DNA of 64,000 nucleotides from Shewanella pneumatophori. GTDB taxonomy: Bacteria; Pseudomonadota; Gammaproteobacteria; Enterobacterales; Shewanellaceae. The notes below the pieces were generated by a model. That model was given only the letters and a program-made list of their open reading frames with translations, was not told the DNA's origin and searched no databases. The stretch lies in assembly GCF_023283895.1 (NCBI RefSeq), contig NZ_JAKILB010000014.1, positions 62,001-126,000 on the forward strand. The letters are read 5' to 3'. This document shows, piece by piece, positions 8,521-18,077 of this stretch (within the stretch, counting starts at the first letter, position 1; every line of letters starts with the position of its first letter). Position numbers and translations under genes: made by a program.

Positions 8521-9237
8521 TTACTCTCTGCCAGGCAACTTTTGCCAAGTCACAGTATCTCGCAGATACACTGGCGCTAAGTCATCAACACTTGTGCTTA
8601 GACCTTTGTTAACACCATCTTGTGCCAAGGCTAGCATATATTTTGCTTCAGGAAACTTAGCCTTGTCGTTGATAACCAATGTATCTGTCAGCGCTAACAG
8701 TTGCGGGAAAGCATCAAAGCCTGTACCACAAGCCGTAATTGGCTGCTCAATATCTAAGCTTAATACCATTGCTTCTGGAGCACTAACAACTTCTTCATTC
8801 ACTAAAGTCGCAATACCGTTAACCTCAATATATTGGCCCCAGTAAACTTCGCCCATGCGAGCGTCGATTGCAGCAAGCACTTGCTTAGCACCATCTTCAA
8901 TCGCTGATTGCGCCATGGCTGCCAGTGTCGAGATACCAATAACTGGCAGTTCTTGGCCCAGAGCTAACCCTTGCGTAATGCTGGTACAAATACGGATCCC
9001 TGTAAAACTTCCTGGTCCTCTGCCATAAGCAATGACATCAACATCTTTAAGCGCTAACTCAGCTTGAGCCAAAACCGACTTCACCATAGGTAATAAACGT
9101 TGGCTATGCTCACGCGGTGCATCAGCTTGCTCGCTATAGATTGCGCCTTTATGGCTGACCGCTGCTGAACACGACTCTGTACATGTATCGAGTGCAAGAA
9201 TGCGCAGTGAAATCGCTTCTTTGGTTATATCTGTCAT
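8521..9237 (-). CDS. tsaB: tRNA t6A biosynthesis protein TsaB
   Basis: TsaB is the non-catalytic partner of TsaD in transferring threonylcarbamoyl to A37 of ANN-decoding tRNAs. The ASKHA-fold N-terminus is ILALDTCTESCSAAV, followed by EHSQRLLPMV and YGRGPGSFTGIRI, all typical of the family. The 238-residue protein carries about ten extra residues before the usual start; no better ATG exists, so the ATG at 9237 is kept. The gene lies downstream of the YoaA-type helicase on the same strand, a common gammaproteobacterial pairing, with a 314-base gap (9238-9551) in which I see no gene. Confidence 0.95.
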   Translation of the reverse strand: MTDITKEAISLRILALDTCTESCSAAVSHKGAIYSEQADAPREHSQRLLPMVKSVLAQAELALKDVDVIAYGRGPGSFTGIRICTSITQGLALGQELPVIGISTLAAMAQSAIEDGAKQVLAAIDARMGEVYWGQYIEVNGIATLVNEEVVSAPEAMVLSLDIEQPITACGTGFDAFPQLLALTDTLVINDKAKFPEAKYMLALAQDGVNKGLSTSVDDLAPVYLRDTVTWQKLPGRE

Positions 9238-9551
9238 TTAATTAGTTACCAAACTTTATAATTACGCGTATTAAATCTTCAGGCTTTGATAATATTTGAG
9301 TTCTAGAGCTTCATCCAAAAACAATTACCGAACTGTTTCGGCTGTTGCTCGCGACTCAATTAGCACGTGTTATGCCACTATATAACGATAACGCCTGTTT
9401 AATATGCTTAAGCCTCAGCTTCTACATGCTTATCGTTATAATAAACACCACATTAAGGCAAATGAATGCCGCGAGTATACCCCAACTCTTGCTCTAGCTT
9501 TAAGTGTTAATGGCCAAACTTATAATCGAAATCCATCTCTAATCTAGAAAA

Positions 9552-11477
9552 TTAGTTAATTTGCTCCAAAAATGCGGTGGCTTTATCTAAATCTCGAGTT
9601 CTTGCCATCGGTGGTAGAGAGTTTAAAAATGCTTGGCCGTAGGGTTTATTGACGATGCGGTTATCACACAAAATCAGAACCCCCTTATCTTTTTCATCAC
9701 GGATCAAACGTCCCACGCCTTGATTAAGCGTAATGACCGCTTGCGGCAGTGAGATTTCACTAAACGCATCTTTTCCTTCGCGCTCAATACTTTCACTGCG
9801 CGCGCGAAATAAATTATCATCGGGAGAAATAAACGGCAGTTTATCAATAATAACGCAGCTTAGCAGTTTGCCGCGCACATCAACGCCTTCCCAAAATGCG
9901 CCAGTACCAAGGAGTACCGCATTGCCGAGTTGGCGATATTTTTTTAATAAACTTTGCTTACCCGCCTGCCCTTGCACTAACAAGGGATAATGAACTCGCC
10001 GCTGCAATATTGGCGCAACCGCATTTAACATTCGATGACTGGTAAACAAAATAAACGTGCGGCCTTTGGCTGCATTGACAGCTTTTACGCACACATCGAC
10101 AAATTGGCTTAATGCAGCATGGTGATTATTAACACTGGCTAAATGCCGTGGCACGCAAAAAAGGGCGTTATTTTGATAATCGAAAGGACTTTCAAGCAAC
10201 ATCTCTTTAGATTGGCTTAAACCAAGTTGCCGAGTAAACAAACTTAAATCTCGGTTGATTTGTAATGTTGCTGACGTAAAAATCCAAGCTACATTAGAAT
10301 CAAACAATTTGCGGCACTCTTTAGCGACATCAATTGGTGCAATGCGTAGCACAAGATATCGATGACCATAGTCAATACTGTAAGCGGCTTGATTGTTCTC
10401 GCATAAGAAAAATGACTCTAACTTATTGGCTAATATTTCAAGTTTTTCAATTTCATCATCAAGATCATCACTGCGACCAACATGGCCTAGCAATACACTT
10501 TGCAGCGCCTTGATCTCTTTAACTAAACCCCAAGAAAGCACAGACAGGGCCTTGTTTGATTGCAATCGTCGCCAATCCGTATCACCAAGCTGATATAGCG
10601 CTTGCTGCCATTCGTTAAGCAGTGCTGCACAGCGAGCACTCAGTAACTCTATTTGCTTAGCATCTCTGAGCTCAAATCGATAAATATCAATAAGTTTACT
10701 AAATACATCAGCAAGCTGCCGAGTAGCGCACTGCTGACCAAAATACGTGACTGAAATATCCGGTAAAAGGTGCGCCTCGTCAAAAACCACCACATCTGAA
10801 TCAGGCAACAACTCTGCAAAGCCTGTTTCTTTTAAAATTCTATCGGCAAGAAAAAGGTGATGATTGACCACGATAACGCGCGCATCTTTGGCTCTATTGC
10901 GAGCTTTACGGGTAAAGCACTCGTCATAATAATCACAGCGCTGACCTATACAAGTCTCTTTAGCGCTAACAACCAGAGGAATAGCTGGAGAGTTTTCAGA
11001 GACCGCGGTTAAGCCGCCAATATCACCATCTGTGGTTTGCCCCGCCCATTGATTGATCCTGAGTAAATCATCCAGTACTTGAGTTTCCATCGAGCTTGCG
11101 CCTGATAGCTCCTTTTCCATCAAGTGCTGACACAGATAATTGTTACGCCCTTTAAGCAAAGCCACTTTTGGCGTTAAGCCAAACATATCGAGTAGTGCGG
11201 GTAAATCCTTATAAAACAGCTGCTCTTGCAGATTCTTACTGCCAGTGCTCACTATTACTTGCTTGCCGCTTAAGAGCGAAGGAATTAGGTAGGCAAATGT
11301 TTTACCTACACCAGTGCCAGCCTCAACGACAAGATTGTTGCGGCTTTCTATCGACTCTGTGACAGCCTTCGCCATTGTGACTTGCACATCACGGCAACTA
11401 AATCCTTTGATCGAGCGAGCTAATGCGCCATCGGTTGAAAATGCGGATGCGACGTGTTGGAGTAATTTGCTGCTCAA
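9552..11477 (-). CDS. yoaA: YoaA/DinG-family ATP-dependent DNA helicase
   Basis: An XPD-like superfamily 2 helicase with an iron-sulfur cluster, implicated in DNA repair and, in E. coli, in working with HolC. Walker A EAGTGVGKT is around 52-60. Four cysteines, C116, C176, C181 and C187, are spaced as in Fe-S helicases. The DEAH box is at 233-236, and the helicase C motifs include LLGTGAFWEGVDV and the final arginine finger region QGVGRLIR. Length, 641 residues, matches YoaA rather than the longer DinG. The ATG start has weak upstream complementarity. tsaB follows downstream. Confidence 0.93.
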   Translation of the reverse strand: MSSKLLQHVASAFSTDGALARSIKGFSCRDVQVTMAKAVTESIESRNNLVVEAGTGVGKTFAYLIPSLLSGKQVIVSTGSKNLQEQLFYKDLPALLDMFGLTPKVALLKGRNNYLCQHLMEKELSGASSMETQVLDDLLRINQWAGQTTDGDIGGLTAVSENSPAIPLVVSAKETCIGQRCDYYDECFTRKARNRAKDARVIVVNHHLFLADRILKETGFAELLPDSDVVVFDEAHLLPDISVTYFGQQCATRQLADVFSKLIDIYRFELRDAKQIELLSARCAALLNEWQQALYQLGDTDWRRLQSNKALSVLSWGLVKEIKALQSVLLGHVGRSDDLDDEIEKLEILANKLESFFLCENNQAAYSIDYGHRYLVLRIAPIDVAKECRKLFDSNVAWIFTSATLQINRDLSLFTRQLGLSQSKEMLLESPFDYQNNALFCVPRHLASVNNHHAALSQFVDVCVKAVNAAKGRTFILFTSHRMLNAVAPILQRRVHYPLLVQGQAGKQSLLKKYRQLGNAVLLGTGAFWEGVDVRGKLLSCVIIDKLPFISPDDNLFRARSESIEREGKDAFSEISLPQAVITLNQGVGRLIRDEKDKGVLILCDNRIVNKPYGQAFLNSLPPMARTRDLDKATAFLEQIN

Positions 11478-11917
11478 GAGTGCAAGAACCTACTGTGGTA
11501 AAAAATAGCGATTAATAGTCGTCAGTTTAACTTAATTCAAATCACAACATGAGCTTTTGTTTTCATCAGACTCTTTTGCGCCGATAAAAGCTACAGTAAG
11601 GCAATGTTGAAACCAAAGCTGATTGTTCACCATATAAAAAAATCGACACAGAAAACAGCTCACCACCGATTCAGTGGCGTTGATTTTCATTGTCCCACTA
11701 GTTCAGTTATTGACCTAAATGACATTTAGATGAAGTTTACTCATCTGCTCAAATAAGCGCTTGCAATCATTTTTAAAACTGATTAATTTAAATAACAGGT
11801 TAGCAAATGAGCGGCTTTAAACTGTTGCGTTAAATGCTCAACCTTGAAATACAGACATAGCATTTAGCTGCGCATCGAAATATTAAGCAGCATTTAAACT
11901 GATAAAGAGACACGAAT
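11478..11917. other. Gap between yoaA and the his leader
   Basis: About 440 bases between divergent units, with no convincing gene. A possible his promoter is TTGCAA at 11761-11766 with TAATTT at 11784-11789 (17-base spacer), but it is weak. Confidence 0.4.
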
Positions 11918-11965
11918 ATGACACAGCTTTTGAACTCTATCCATCATCACCACCATATGCGGTAG
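11918..11965 (+). CDS. hisL: Histidine operon leader peptide HisL
   Basis: A 15-codon reading frame encoding MTQLLNSIHHHHHMR, with five consecutive histidine codons, preceded by AGAGA. Compared with E. coli HisL (MTRVQFKHHHHHHHPD) the position and logic are the same: ribosome stalling at the His codons when charged tRNA-His is scarce prevents the downstream terminator from forming. It is too short for ordinary gene calling. Hairpins at 11982-12005 and 12024-12056 complete the attenuator before hisG. Confidence 0.93.
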   Translation: MTQLLNSIHHHHHMR

Positions 11966-11981
11966 CCTTCGGAAGCTTACT

Positions 11982-12005
11982 GCCGGAGGACTATTTCCTT
12001 CCGGC
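11982..12005 (+). promoter_or_regulatory. His leader hairpin (pause/antiterminator element)
   Basis: GCCGGAGGA pairs with TCCTTCCGGC, with one bulge, just after the leader peptide stop. The neighbouring CCTTCGGAAG provides competing pairing. Together these give the alternative structures expected of transcription attenuation. Confidence 0.75.
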
Positions 12006-12023
12006 GGTTGATTTAAAAATATC

Positions 12024-12056
12024 AAAAACCCTTGGAAGGAATTCCAAGGGTTTTTT
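12024..12056 (+). terminator. His operon attenuator terminator
   Basis: The perfect stem AAAAACCCTTGGAA/TTCCAAGGGTTTTT with loop GGAA ends in a T-run, 60 bases before hisG. This is the regulated terminator of the operon. Confidence 0.93.
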
Positions 12057-12115
12057 GGTTTTATCTTAACGAATTGTTTTATAAGAATTTTTAAATTAAC
12101 TAGTAGGGACATTCC

Positions 12116-13015
12116 ATGTCACAGTCAACAAGATTACGCATTGCTATTCAAAAATCAGGTCGCCTTTCAAAAGAGTCGCAGAAGCTTTTAAAAAGCTGTG
12201 GCGTTAAATTTAACGTTAATGAACAGCGCCTTATCGCCCACTCAGACAACATGCCAATCGATTTATTACGTGTTCGCGATGATGATATTCCCGGCCTAGT
12301 AATGGACGGCGTTGTCGACCTAGGGATCATTGGTGAAAATGTATTGGAAGAAGAGCAAATCGAGCGCCAAACCTTGGGTAAGCCTGCTGATTGCGTGAAA
12401 TTACGTGAGCTTGATTTCGGCGCTTGTCGGCTATCGCTAGCGGTACCCAATGAGTTTAGCTATCAAGATGCTAGCTCTTTAGAAGGCCTGCGTATTGCGA
12501 CCTCTTACCCCAACCTGCTACGTCGCTACATGCAAGAAAAAGGCATTAACTACCGTGATTGCATGCTAAAAGGCTCAGTAGAAGTTGCCCCTCGTGCAGG
12601 CTTATCTGACGGCATTTGTGATTTAGTATCAACAGGTGCAACACTTGAAGCTAATGGCTTATACGAGACCGAAGTGATATACCGCTCAATGGCGTGCATC
12701 ATCCAATCAACGCAATCACAACCAGATGATAAACAAGCGCTAATCAACAAAATCTTATCCCGCATTAACGGTGTGGTTCGTGCCAAAGAAAGTAAATACA
12801 TTTTGCTACACGCACCAACTGAAACCTTAGATCAAATAGTTGCCTTACTACCAGGTGCTGAAAACCCAACCGTCTTACCACTCAATGATGACACTAATCG
12901 CGTAGCTATCCACGCTGTTAGCACTGAAGATCTGTTCTGGGACACGATGGAGCAACTCACCCAACTCGGTGCTAGCTCTATCTTGGTTATGCCAATTGAA
13001 AAAATGATGGGGTAA
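12116..13015 (+). CDS. hisG: ATP phosphoribosyltransferase (long form)
   Basis: The first histidine pathway step, joining ATP and PRPP to form phosphoribosyl-ATP; it is feedback-inhibited by histidine. At 299 residues it is the long, HisZ-independent form. RLRIAIQKSGRLS is at the N-terminus, VDLGIIGENVLEE follows, and the PRPP loop is DGICDLVSTGATLEANGL. The C-terminal regulatory domain (about 225-299) ends in ASSILVMPIEKMM. AGGGA precedes the ATG. It is the first structural gene after the attenuator, with hisD three bases downstream. Confidence 0.98.
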   Translation: MSQSTRLRIAIQKSGRLSKESQKLLKSCGVKFNVNEQRLIAHSDNMPIDLLRVRDDDIPGLVMDGVVDLGIIGENVLEEEQIERQTLGKPADCVKLRELDFGACRLSLAVPNEFSYQDASSLEGLRIATSYPNLLRRYMQEKGINYRDCMLKGSVEVAPRAGLSDGICDLVSTGATLEANGLYETEVIYRSMACIIQSTQSQPDDKQALINKILSRINGVVRAKESKYILLHAPTETLDQIVALLPGAENPTVLPLNDDTNRVAIHAVSTEDLFWDTMEQLTQLGASSILVMPIEKMMG

Positions 13016-13018
13016 ATC

Positions 13019-14371
13019 ATGCAAATCCTCAATTGGCAATCACTCACCCCACAAGAACAAGTTAGCACCCTTGAGCGTTCGCCGCTCATTGGTGATAACA
13101 CGCTTGAACAAAGCGTTGCAAAAATCATTGATGCGGTTGTTAGCGAGCGCGATGCTGCATTGCTCAACTTTAATCTCAAGTTTGATGGTGTTGCATTAGA
13201 TAACTTGGCGTTATCTAAGCAGCAAATAGCACAAGCCTGCGCCAAGGTTCCAAATGAGTTAAAACAAGCTATCGCACAGGCAAAAGCCAATATCGATAAA
13301 TTTCACCGTGCGCAAGTGCAGCAAAATATTGATGTTGAGACTCAAACGGGGATCCGCTGCGAGCTAAGAAGTGAGCCAATTGAGCGAGTTGGGCTTTATA
13401 TCCCCGGCGGCACAGCGCCATTAATTTCAACCGTGTTAATGTTAGCGATGCCAGCCAAAATAGCAGGCTGTGCTAAACGCGTTTTAGTGAGCCCGCCACC
13501 TATTAACGACGCGATTATTTACGCGGCGAACCAATGCGGTATCGATGACATATTTCAAGTAGGCGGCGCTCAAGCTATTGCCGCATTAGCCTTTGGTACC
13601 GAGACCATCCCCCAAGTAGACAAAATATTTGGCCCAGGTAATCGTTTCGTCACTGAAGCCAAGCGAGCAGTTAGCCAAGATAACCGCTGCAAAGTCAGTA
13701 TCGATATGCCGGCAGGCCCATCTGAAGTGCTGATCATCGCAGACAGTAAAGCAAACCCTGAATTTGTTGCGGCCGATCTACTATCACAAGCGGAGCACGG
13801 TACAGACTCGCAAGTGATGCTAGTCACCGATTGTGAGCGATTAGCTGAAAAAGTAAACCAAGCGCTAACATCGCAACTGGCAAAGCTATCTCGGGCAGAG
13901 ATTGCAACTGAAGCACTAAAGTGCAGCCGCACGATAATTGTCGATGATATGAATAAAGCAGCAACGGTTTCGAACTTATATGGACCGGAGCACTTAATCA
14001 TTCAGACCGAGCAGCCACGGCAAGTACTGACAAATATCCGCGCAGCAGGCTCGGTCTTTCTCGGCGCTTATACACCAGAGTCTGTTGGCGATTATGCCTC
14101 AGGCACTAACCATGTATTACCCACTTATGGCTACAGTAAAACCGTATCAAGTTTGTCGCTTGCTGATTTTAGTCGACGCTTTACTGTACAAGAGCTAAGC
14201 GCAAAAGGACTACAGACCTTAGGGCAAAGCGTCTTGACCCTCGCTGAAGCTGAGCAACTTGATGCCCACAAAAATGCCGTCGCTATTAGGCTCGAGAGCA
14301 TAGAAGCACGAGGTGATAGTGGTGATGCCGATGATGGTGTTCAGCAAGTAAAGAAGCAGGAGGCGGTATGA
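13019..14371 (+). CDS. hisD: Histidinol dehydrogenase
   Basis: A zinc enzyme catalysing the last two NAD-dependent oxidations of histidinol to histidine. The family blocks visible are GLYIPGGTAPLIST, FGPGNRFVTEAKR, DMPAGPSEVLIIAD, SQAEHGTD with the Gln/His zinc ligands, YGPEHLI and TNHVLPT. At 450 residues it carries a polar C-terminal tail, ARGDSGDADDGVQQVKKQEA, longer than in E. coli and probably disordered. The last four bases overlap the hisC start (ATGA), indicating coupling. Confidence 0.98.
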   Translation: MQILNWQSLTPQEQVSTLERSPLIGDNTLEQSVAKIIDAVVSERDAALLNFNLKFDGVALDNLALSKQQIAQACAKVPNELKQAIAQAKANIDKFHRAQVQQNIDVETQTGIRCELRSEPIERVGLYIPGGTAPLISTVLMLAMPAKIAGCAKRVLVSPPPINDAIIYAANQCGIDDIFQVGGAQAIAALAFGTETIPQVDKIFGPGNRFVTEAKRAVSQDNRCKVSIDMPAGPSEVLIIADSKANPEFVAADLLSQAEHGTDSQVMLVTDCERLAEKVNQALTSQLAKLSRAEIATEALKCSRTIIVDDMNKAATVSNLYGPEHLIIQTEQPRQVLTNIRAAGSVFLGAYTPESVGDYASGTNHVLPTYGYSKTVSSLSLADFSRRFTVQELSAKGLQTLGQSVLTLAEAEQLDAHKNAVAIRLESIEARGDSGDADDGVQQVKKQEAV

Positions 14372-15465
14372 GCAGTACAAATCTAAGCAGTACAAATGCG
14401 ACCAATAAAAGTGTAAGCAATAAAGCTCCGCTTAATCTTGCAGAGCGCCTTGCAAGGCCTGAACTGCTGGATCTACAAATTTATCAATCTGCACGCCGGA
14501 TTGGTGGTCAAGGTGATATTTGGATTAACGCTAATGAATCACCGTTTAATAACAGCGAGTTTGCCAACTTAAACCGCTACCCAGAATGTCAGCCCCCAGA
14601 GTTAATCAACGCTTATAGCCAATACAGTGGCGTAGAAAAAGAGTGCATTATTAGTAGCCGCGGCGCAGATGAAGCCATTGAATTACTGATCAGAGCGTTT
14701 TGCATTCCGGGCAAAGACAGCATTGCCACCTTTGGCCCAACCTATGGTATGTACGCTATTAGTGCCAAGACCTTTAATGTTGGCGTAAAACCATTATTAC
14801 TCACTGAAGACTTTCAATTACCCAGTGATTATTTGAGCCAAGTTGCTGGCGCAAAATTGATTTTTATCTGTAATCCCAATAACCCAACCGGCAGCGTTAT
14901 CACAAAAGATAGGCTGATTGAAGTGATTAACAGTTGCCCCAATGCCATAGTGGTTGTTGATGAGGCTTATATTGAATTTAGCCCTGAGTACAGCGTAGCA
15001 GATCTAATTGCAGACTCTACAAACCTAGTGGTTCTGAGAACCTTATCTAAAGCCTTTGCCTTAGCGGGTGCACGCTGCGGTTTCTTGCTTGCTAATAGCG
15101 ACATTATCGAGATCTGCATGCGAGTTATCGCTCCTTACCCGGTGCCCTTACCTGTTAGCCAAGTCGCCGTTCAAGCACTTAGCGATAACGGCCTTAACAC
15201 GATGAAACTGCAAGTTAGTGAAATGAAAAGCCAAGGTGCACGCTTAGCTGATGCATTGCAGCAATTTGGCGCCAAAGTCGTAACCCCTTTTGGAAATTAC
15301 GTACTTGCTGAATTTGACGATATTGAAAACGTACAGCAAATGCTTACCAACGCAGGCGTTATAGCAAGATCTTATAGCGACCCGCGTCTTAGCCAAGCAA
15401 TCCGTTTTAGCTTCACGAATAAAGCGCAAACCGATTATCTAATTAAGCTGTTTTGTTCAATCTAA
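14368..15465 (+). CDS. hisC: Histidinol-phosphate aminotransferase
   Basis: A PLP-dependent class I/II aminotransferase converting imidazole-acetol phosphate to histidinol phosphate. INANESPFN sits at the substrate loop, SRGADEAIELL binds the cofactor phosphate, CNPNNPTGS and VVDEAYIEF position PLP, and the Schiff-base lysine is in RTLSKAFALAGARCG. The N-terminus has an unusual low-complexity leader of about 20 residues, MSSTNLSSTNATNK, with a small internal DNA duplication (AGCAGTACAAAT). The start overlaps the hisD stop by four bases. Confidence 0.97.
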   Translation: MSSTNLSSTNATNKSVSNKAPLNLAERLARPELLDLQIYQSARRIGGQGDIWINANESPFNNSEFANLNRYPECQPPELINAYSQYSGVEKECIISSRGADEAIELLIRAFCIPGKDSIATFGPTYGMYAISAKTFNVGVKPLLLTEDFQLPSDYLSQVAGAKLIFICNPNNPTGSVITKDRLIEVINSCPNAIVVVDEAYIEFSPEYSVADLIADSTNLVVLRTLSKAFALAGARCGFLLANSDIIEICMRVIAPYPVPLPVSQVAVQALSDNGLNTMKLQVSEMKSQGARLADALQQFGAKVVTPFGNYVLAEFDDIENVQQMLTNAGVIARSYSDPRLSQAIRFSFTNKAQTDYLIKLFCSI

Positions 15466-15544
15466 ATTGTAACAGCTACATACAAATATAAAGAATAACA
15501 AAAGCTTGACCTAGTTGAACAACAGTCTGGAAGGTATACCTGCA

Positions 15545-16636
15545 ATGAAACAGAAAATTTTATTTATCGACCGCGATGGCACATTAATCGAAGAGCCTGT
15601 CACCGATAAGCAAGTCGATAGTTTAGCCAAACTGGTATTTGAGCCCAATGTGATCCCAGCTCTGCTTAAGCTGCAAAATGCAGGTTATCGCTTAGTCATG
15701 GTCAGTAACCAAGATGGCTTGGGCACACCGTCATTTCCAAAAAACGACTTTGATGCACCACAAAACATGATGATGCAGATCTTTAATAGCCAAGGTGTAC
15801 TGTTTGATGACGTATTGATTTGCCCGCACTTTGATGATGAAAACTGTAGCTGCCGCAAACCTAAACTTGGCCTAGTCAAAGACTACCTGACTTCTGGCAA
15901 GATAGATTTTACCCAGTCAGCGGTGATTGGTGACCGTGAAACAGACTTAGGTCTTGCTGATTCAATGGGCATATTAGGCTTGCAATATAATCCGGAAACA
16001 CTGAACTGGAACGCCATTGCCGCAAAGCTACTGAATAAAAACCGCAGTGCAACTGTGGTACGTACTACAAAAGAAACCGATATTTGTGTTAGCGTCGATT
16101 TAGATTCCAATGCCAAAGGCGAGATCAATACCGGTATTGGCTTTTTTGACCACATGCTTGAGCAAATCTCTACCCACGGTAACTTTAAAATGGATGTCAA
16201 AGTTGACGGTGATTTAGAAATTGATGATCACCACAGTGTTGAGGATACAGCGCTTGCTATAGGTGATGCACTGCGCCAAGCCCTTGGCGATAAACGCGGT
16301 ATTGCACGTTTTGGCGACACACAAGATGATGTTTTTAGGCAAGCAATCCCAATGGACGAAGCCAGTGCAAGCTGCTTACTCGACCTTTCCGGCAGACCCT
16401 TTATCAAATATAGCGGTGAATTTGATCGTGAGTATGTCGGGCAAATGGCCACTGAAATGGTGCCACACTTCTTCCGCTCATTCGCTGATGGTTTGCGCTG
16501 TACCTTACACATCAGCACCCAAGGTGATAATGCGCACCACAAAGTAGAAAGCCTATTTAAGGTGCTTGGCCGTACATTAAGACAAGCTGTAAAAATTGAA
16601 GGTGACGCATTACCGTCAAGTAAAGGTGTGTTATGA
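15545..16636 (+). CDS. hisB: Bifunctional histidinol phosphatase / imidazoleglycerol-phosphate dehydratase
   Basis: The N-terminal HAD phosphatase domain (about 1-165) begins MKQKILFIDRDGTLIEEP, with the DxD nucleophile pair and a zinc-binding CPHFDDENCSCRKPK. The C-terminal IGP dehydratase domain carries the NTGIGFFDHMLEQISTHG and DDHHSVEDTALAIG metal sites and a second histidine cluster, DNAHHKVES. The start is placed at 15545, because GGAAGG lies 9-10 bases upstream and the family starts here; the frame itself extends to a TTG at 15515. The product is 363 residues. Its stop overlaps the hisH start by four bases. Confidence 0.97.
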   Translation: MKQKILFIDRDGTLIEEPVTDKQVDSLAKLVFEPNVIPALLKLQNAGYRLVMVSNQDGLGTPSFPKNDFDAPQNMMMQIFNSQGVLFDDVLICPHFDDENCSCRKPKLGLVKDYLTSGKIDFTQSAVIGDRETDLGLADSMGILGLQYNPETLNWNAIAAKLLNKNRSATVVRTTKETDICVSVDLDSNAKGEINTGIGFFDHMLEQISTHGNFKMDVKVDGDLEIDDHHSVEDTALAIGDALRQALGDKRGIARFGDTQDDVFRQAIPMDEASASCLLDLSGRPFIKYSGEFDREYVGQMATEMVPHFFRSFADGLRCTLHISTQGDNAHHKVESLFKVLGRTLRQAVKIEGDALPSSKGVL

Positions 16637-17343
16637 GCCAAATAGCGACAAATGCCGAGCAAACAATAGTAGGTAACACAGTAATTATAGATACAGGCTG
16701 CGCCAATCTTAGCTCAGTGCGTTACGCGGTTGAGCGCTTAATGACTGAACTTGAACGTGAATCCTTATTTGTTAGTGATGACATCGACTTAATCAAAAGC
16801 GCCGAACGTGTGATCTTACCGGGTGTTGGCACTGCTCCAGCAGCAATGAATGCGTTAAAAAGTAAAGGCTTAGTAGATGTCATAAAGTCACTACAACAAC
16901 CTGTGCTTGGGGTGTGTTTAGGTATGCAAATGCTCACTCGCTCTTCAAAAGAGCGCGGCGCACAATCACAAGATTGCCCTTGTCTAGATATTATCGCCAC
17001 TGAGATTGAGCAACTAGATAGTAAAGGCTTACCTTTGCCACACATGGGCTGGAATCAAATAACCCCAAGCAAACATCCTATTTTTGATGGGGTTAGCGCG
17101 GGCAGTTATGTGTATTTTGTGCACAGTTATCGCGCGCCAATCAGTGATTACACAATAGCCAGTGCCCAGCACGGTGAAACTTTTAGTGCCGCAATTGCCA
17201 AAGATAATTTTATTGGCTTGCAGTTTCACCCAGAAAAAAGCAGTCAAGCTGGTGCCAGAATGCTGAAAAACTTCCTAAATATGACAAAAGAGACGTTTGC
17301 CAATAGTGCAGCGAATACTCCCTTAACTGAGGCTTTATTATGA
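16633..17343 (+). CDS. hisH: Imidazole glycerol phosphate synthase, glutaminase subunit HisH
   Basis: A class I glutamine amidotransferase that feeds ammonia to HisF. The nucleophile is C95 in LGVCLGMQM, and the His/Glu pair lies in GLQFHPEKSS. The core VIIDTGCANLSSVRYAVERL normally begins the protein, but here about 14 extra residues precede it; no alternative start codon exists inside, and the ATG overlaps the hisB stop (ATGA), so the extension looks genuine. At 236 residues it is longer than the roughly 200-residue norm. It overlaps hisA by four bases. Confidence 0.97.
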   Translation: MSQIATNAEQTIVGNTVIIDTGCANLSSVRYAVERLMTELERESLFVSDDIDLIKSAERVILPGVGTAPAAMNALKSKGLVDVIKSLQQPVLGVCLGMQMLTRSSKERGAQSQDCPCLDIIATEIEQLDSKGLPLPHMGWNQITPSKHPIFDGVSAGSYVYFVHSYRAPISDYTIASAQHGETFSAAIAKDNFIGLQFHPEKSSQAGARMLKNFLNMTKETFANSAANTPLTEALL

Positions 17344-18077
17344 TTATTCCTGCAATCGATCTAATCGACGGCCAAGTAGTTCGCCTTTACCAAGGTGACT
17401 ATGCCCAGCAAACCACATTTAATTTAAGTCCCTATGAACAGCTAAAGTCCTATCAAGCACAAGGGGCCAAGTTACTGCATATTGTTGACTTAACTGGCGC
17501 TAAAGATCCAACTCAACGTCAAACAGATCTAATCGCAAAACTTGTGAATAGATTAGATACACCGATTCAAGTTGGCGGCGGTATTCGCACCGAGGCACAG
17601 TTAAATGAATTATTAGAAATTGGTGTCAGCCGCGTCGTCATCGGCTCGTTAGCAGTCAAAGAGCCCACGCTAGTCAAAAGCTGGTTTGAAAAATATGGCG
17701 CGGATGCGATATGCCTGGCACTTGATGTCAATATCAATGAGCAAGGTGAAAAGATTGTTGCTGTATCTGGCTGGCAAAGTGGTGGCGGTAAAACTCTAGA
17801 GTCCTTGGTTGAAGAGTTTAGCACTGTTGGACTTAAACACGCACTTGTTACCGACATTAGCCGTGACGGCACACTTCAAGGCGCAAATACCCAGTTGTAT
17901 CAAGAAATAGCTGAATGCTACCCGAATATTTTATGGCAAGCTTCTGGCGGCATAGCCAGCTTAGATGATGTTAATGCGGTTAAACGAAGCGGCGCTAGCG
18001 GGATTATTATCGGTAAAGCTTTACTGATTAATCAATTTGACGTTGAGGAGGCAATTGCATGTTGGCCAAACGCATAG
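17340..18077 (+). CDS. hisA: ProFAR isomerase HisA
   Basis: A beta/alpha-barrel enzyme isomerising the ProFAR aminoaldose to the PRFAR ketose. The N-terminal strand IIPAIDLIDGQVVRLYQGDY carries the catalytic Asp. VGGGIRT and the C-terminal ASGGIASLDD form the two phosphate sites, and VTDISRDGTLQG contains the second catalytic Asp. Length is 245 residues. It overlaps hisH by four bases and hisF by 19 bases, with the hisF ribosome-binding site (GAGG) inside its 3' end. Confidence 0.98.
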   Translation: MIIPAIDLIDGQVVRLYQGDYAQQTTFNLSPYEQLKSYQAQGAKLLHIVDLTGAKDPTQRQTDLIAKLVNRLDTPIQVGGGIRTEAQLNELLEIGVSRVVIGSLAVKEPTLVKSWFEKYGADAICLALDVNINEQGEKIVAVSGWQSGGGKTLESLVEEFSTVGLKHALVTDISRDGTLQGANTQLYQEIAECYPNILWQASGGIASLDDVNAVKRSGASGIIIGKALLINQFDVEEAIACWPNA

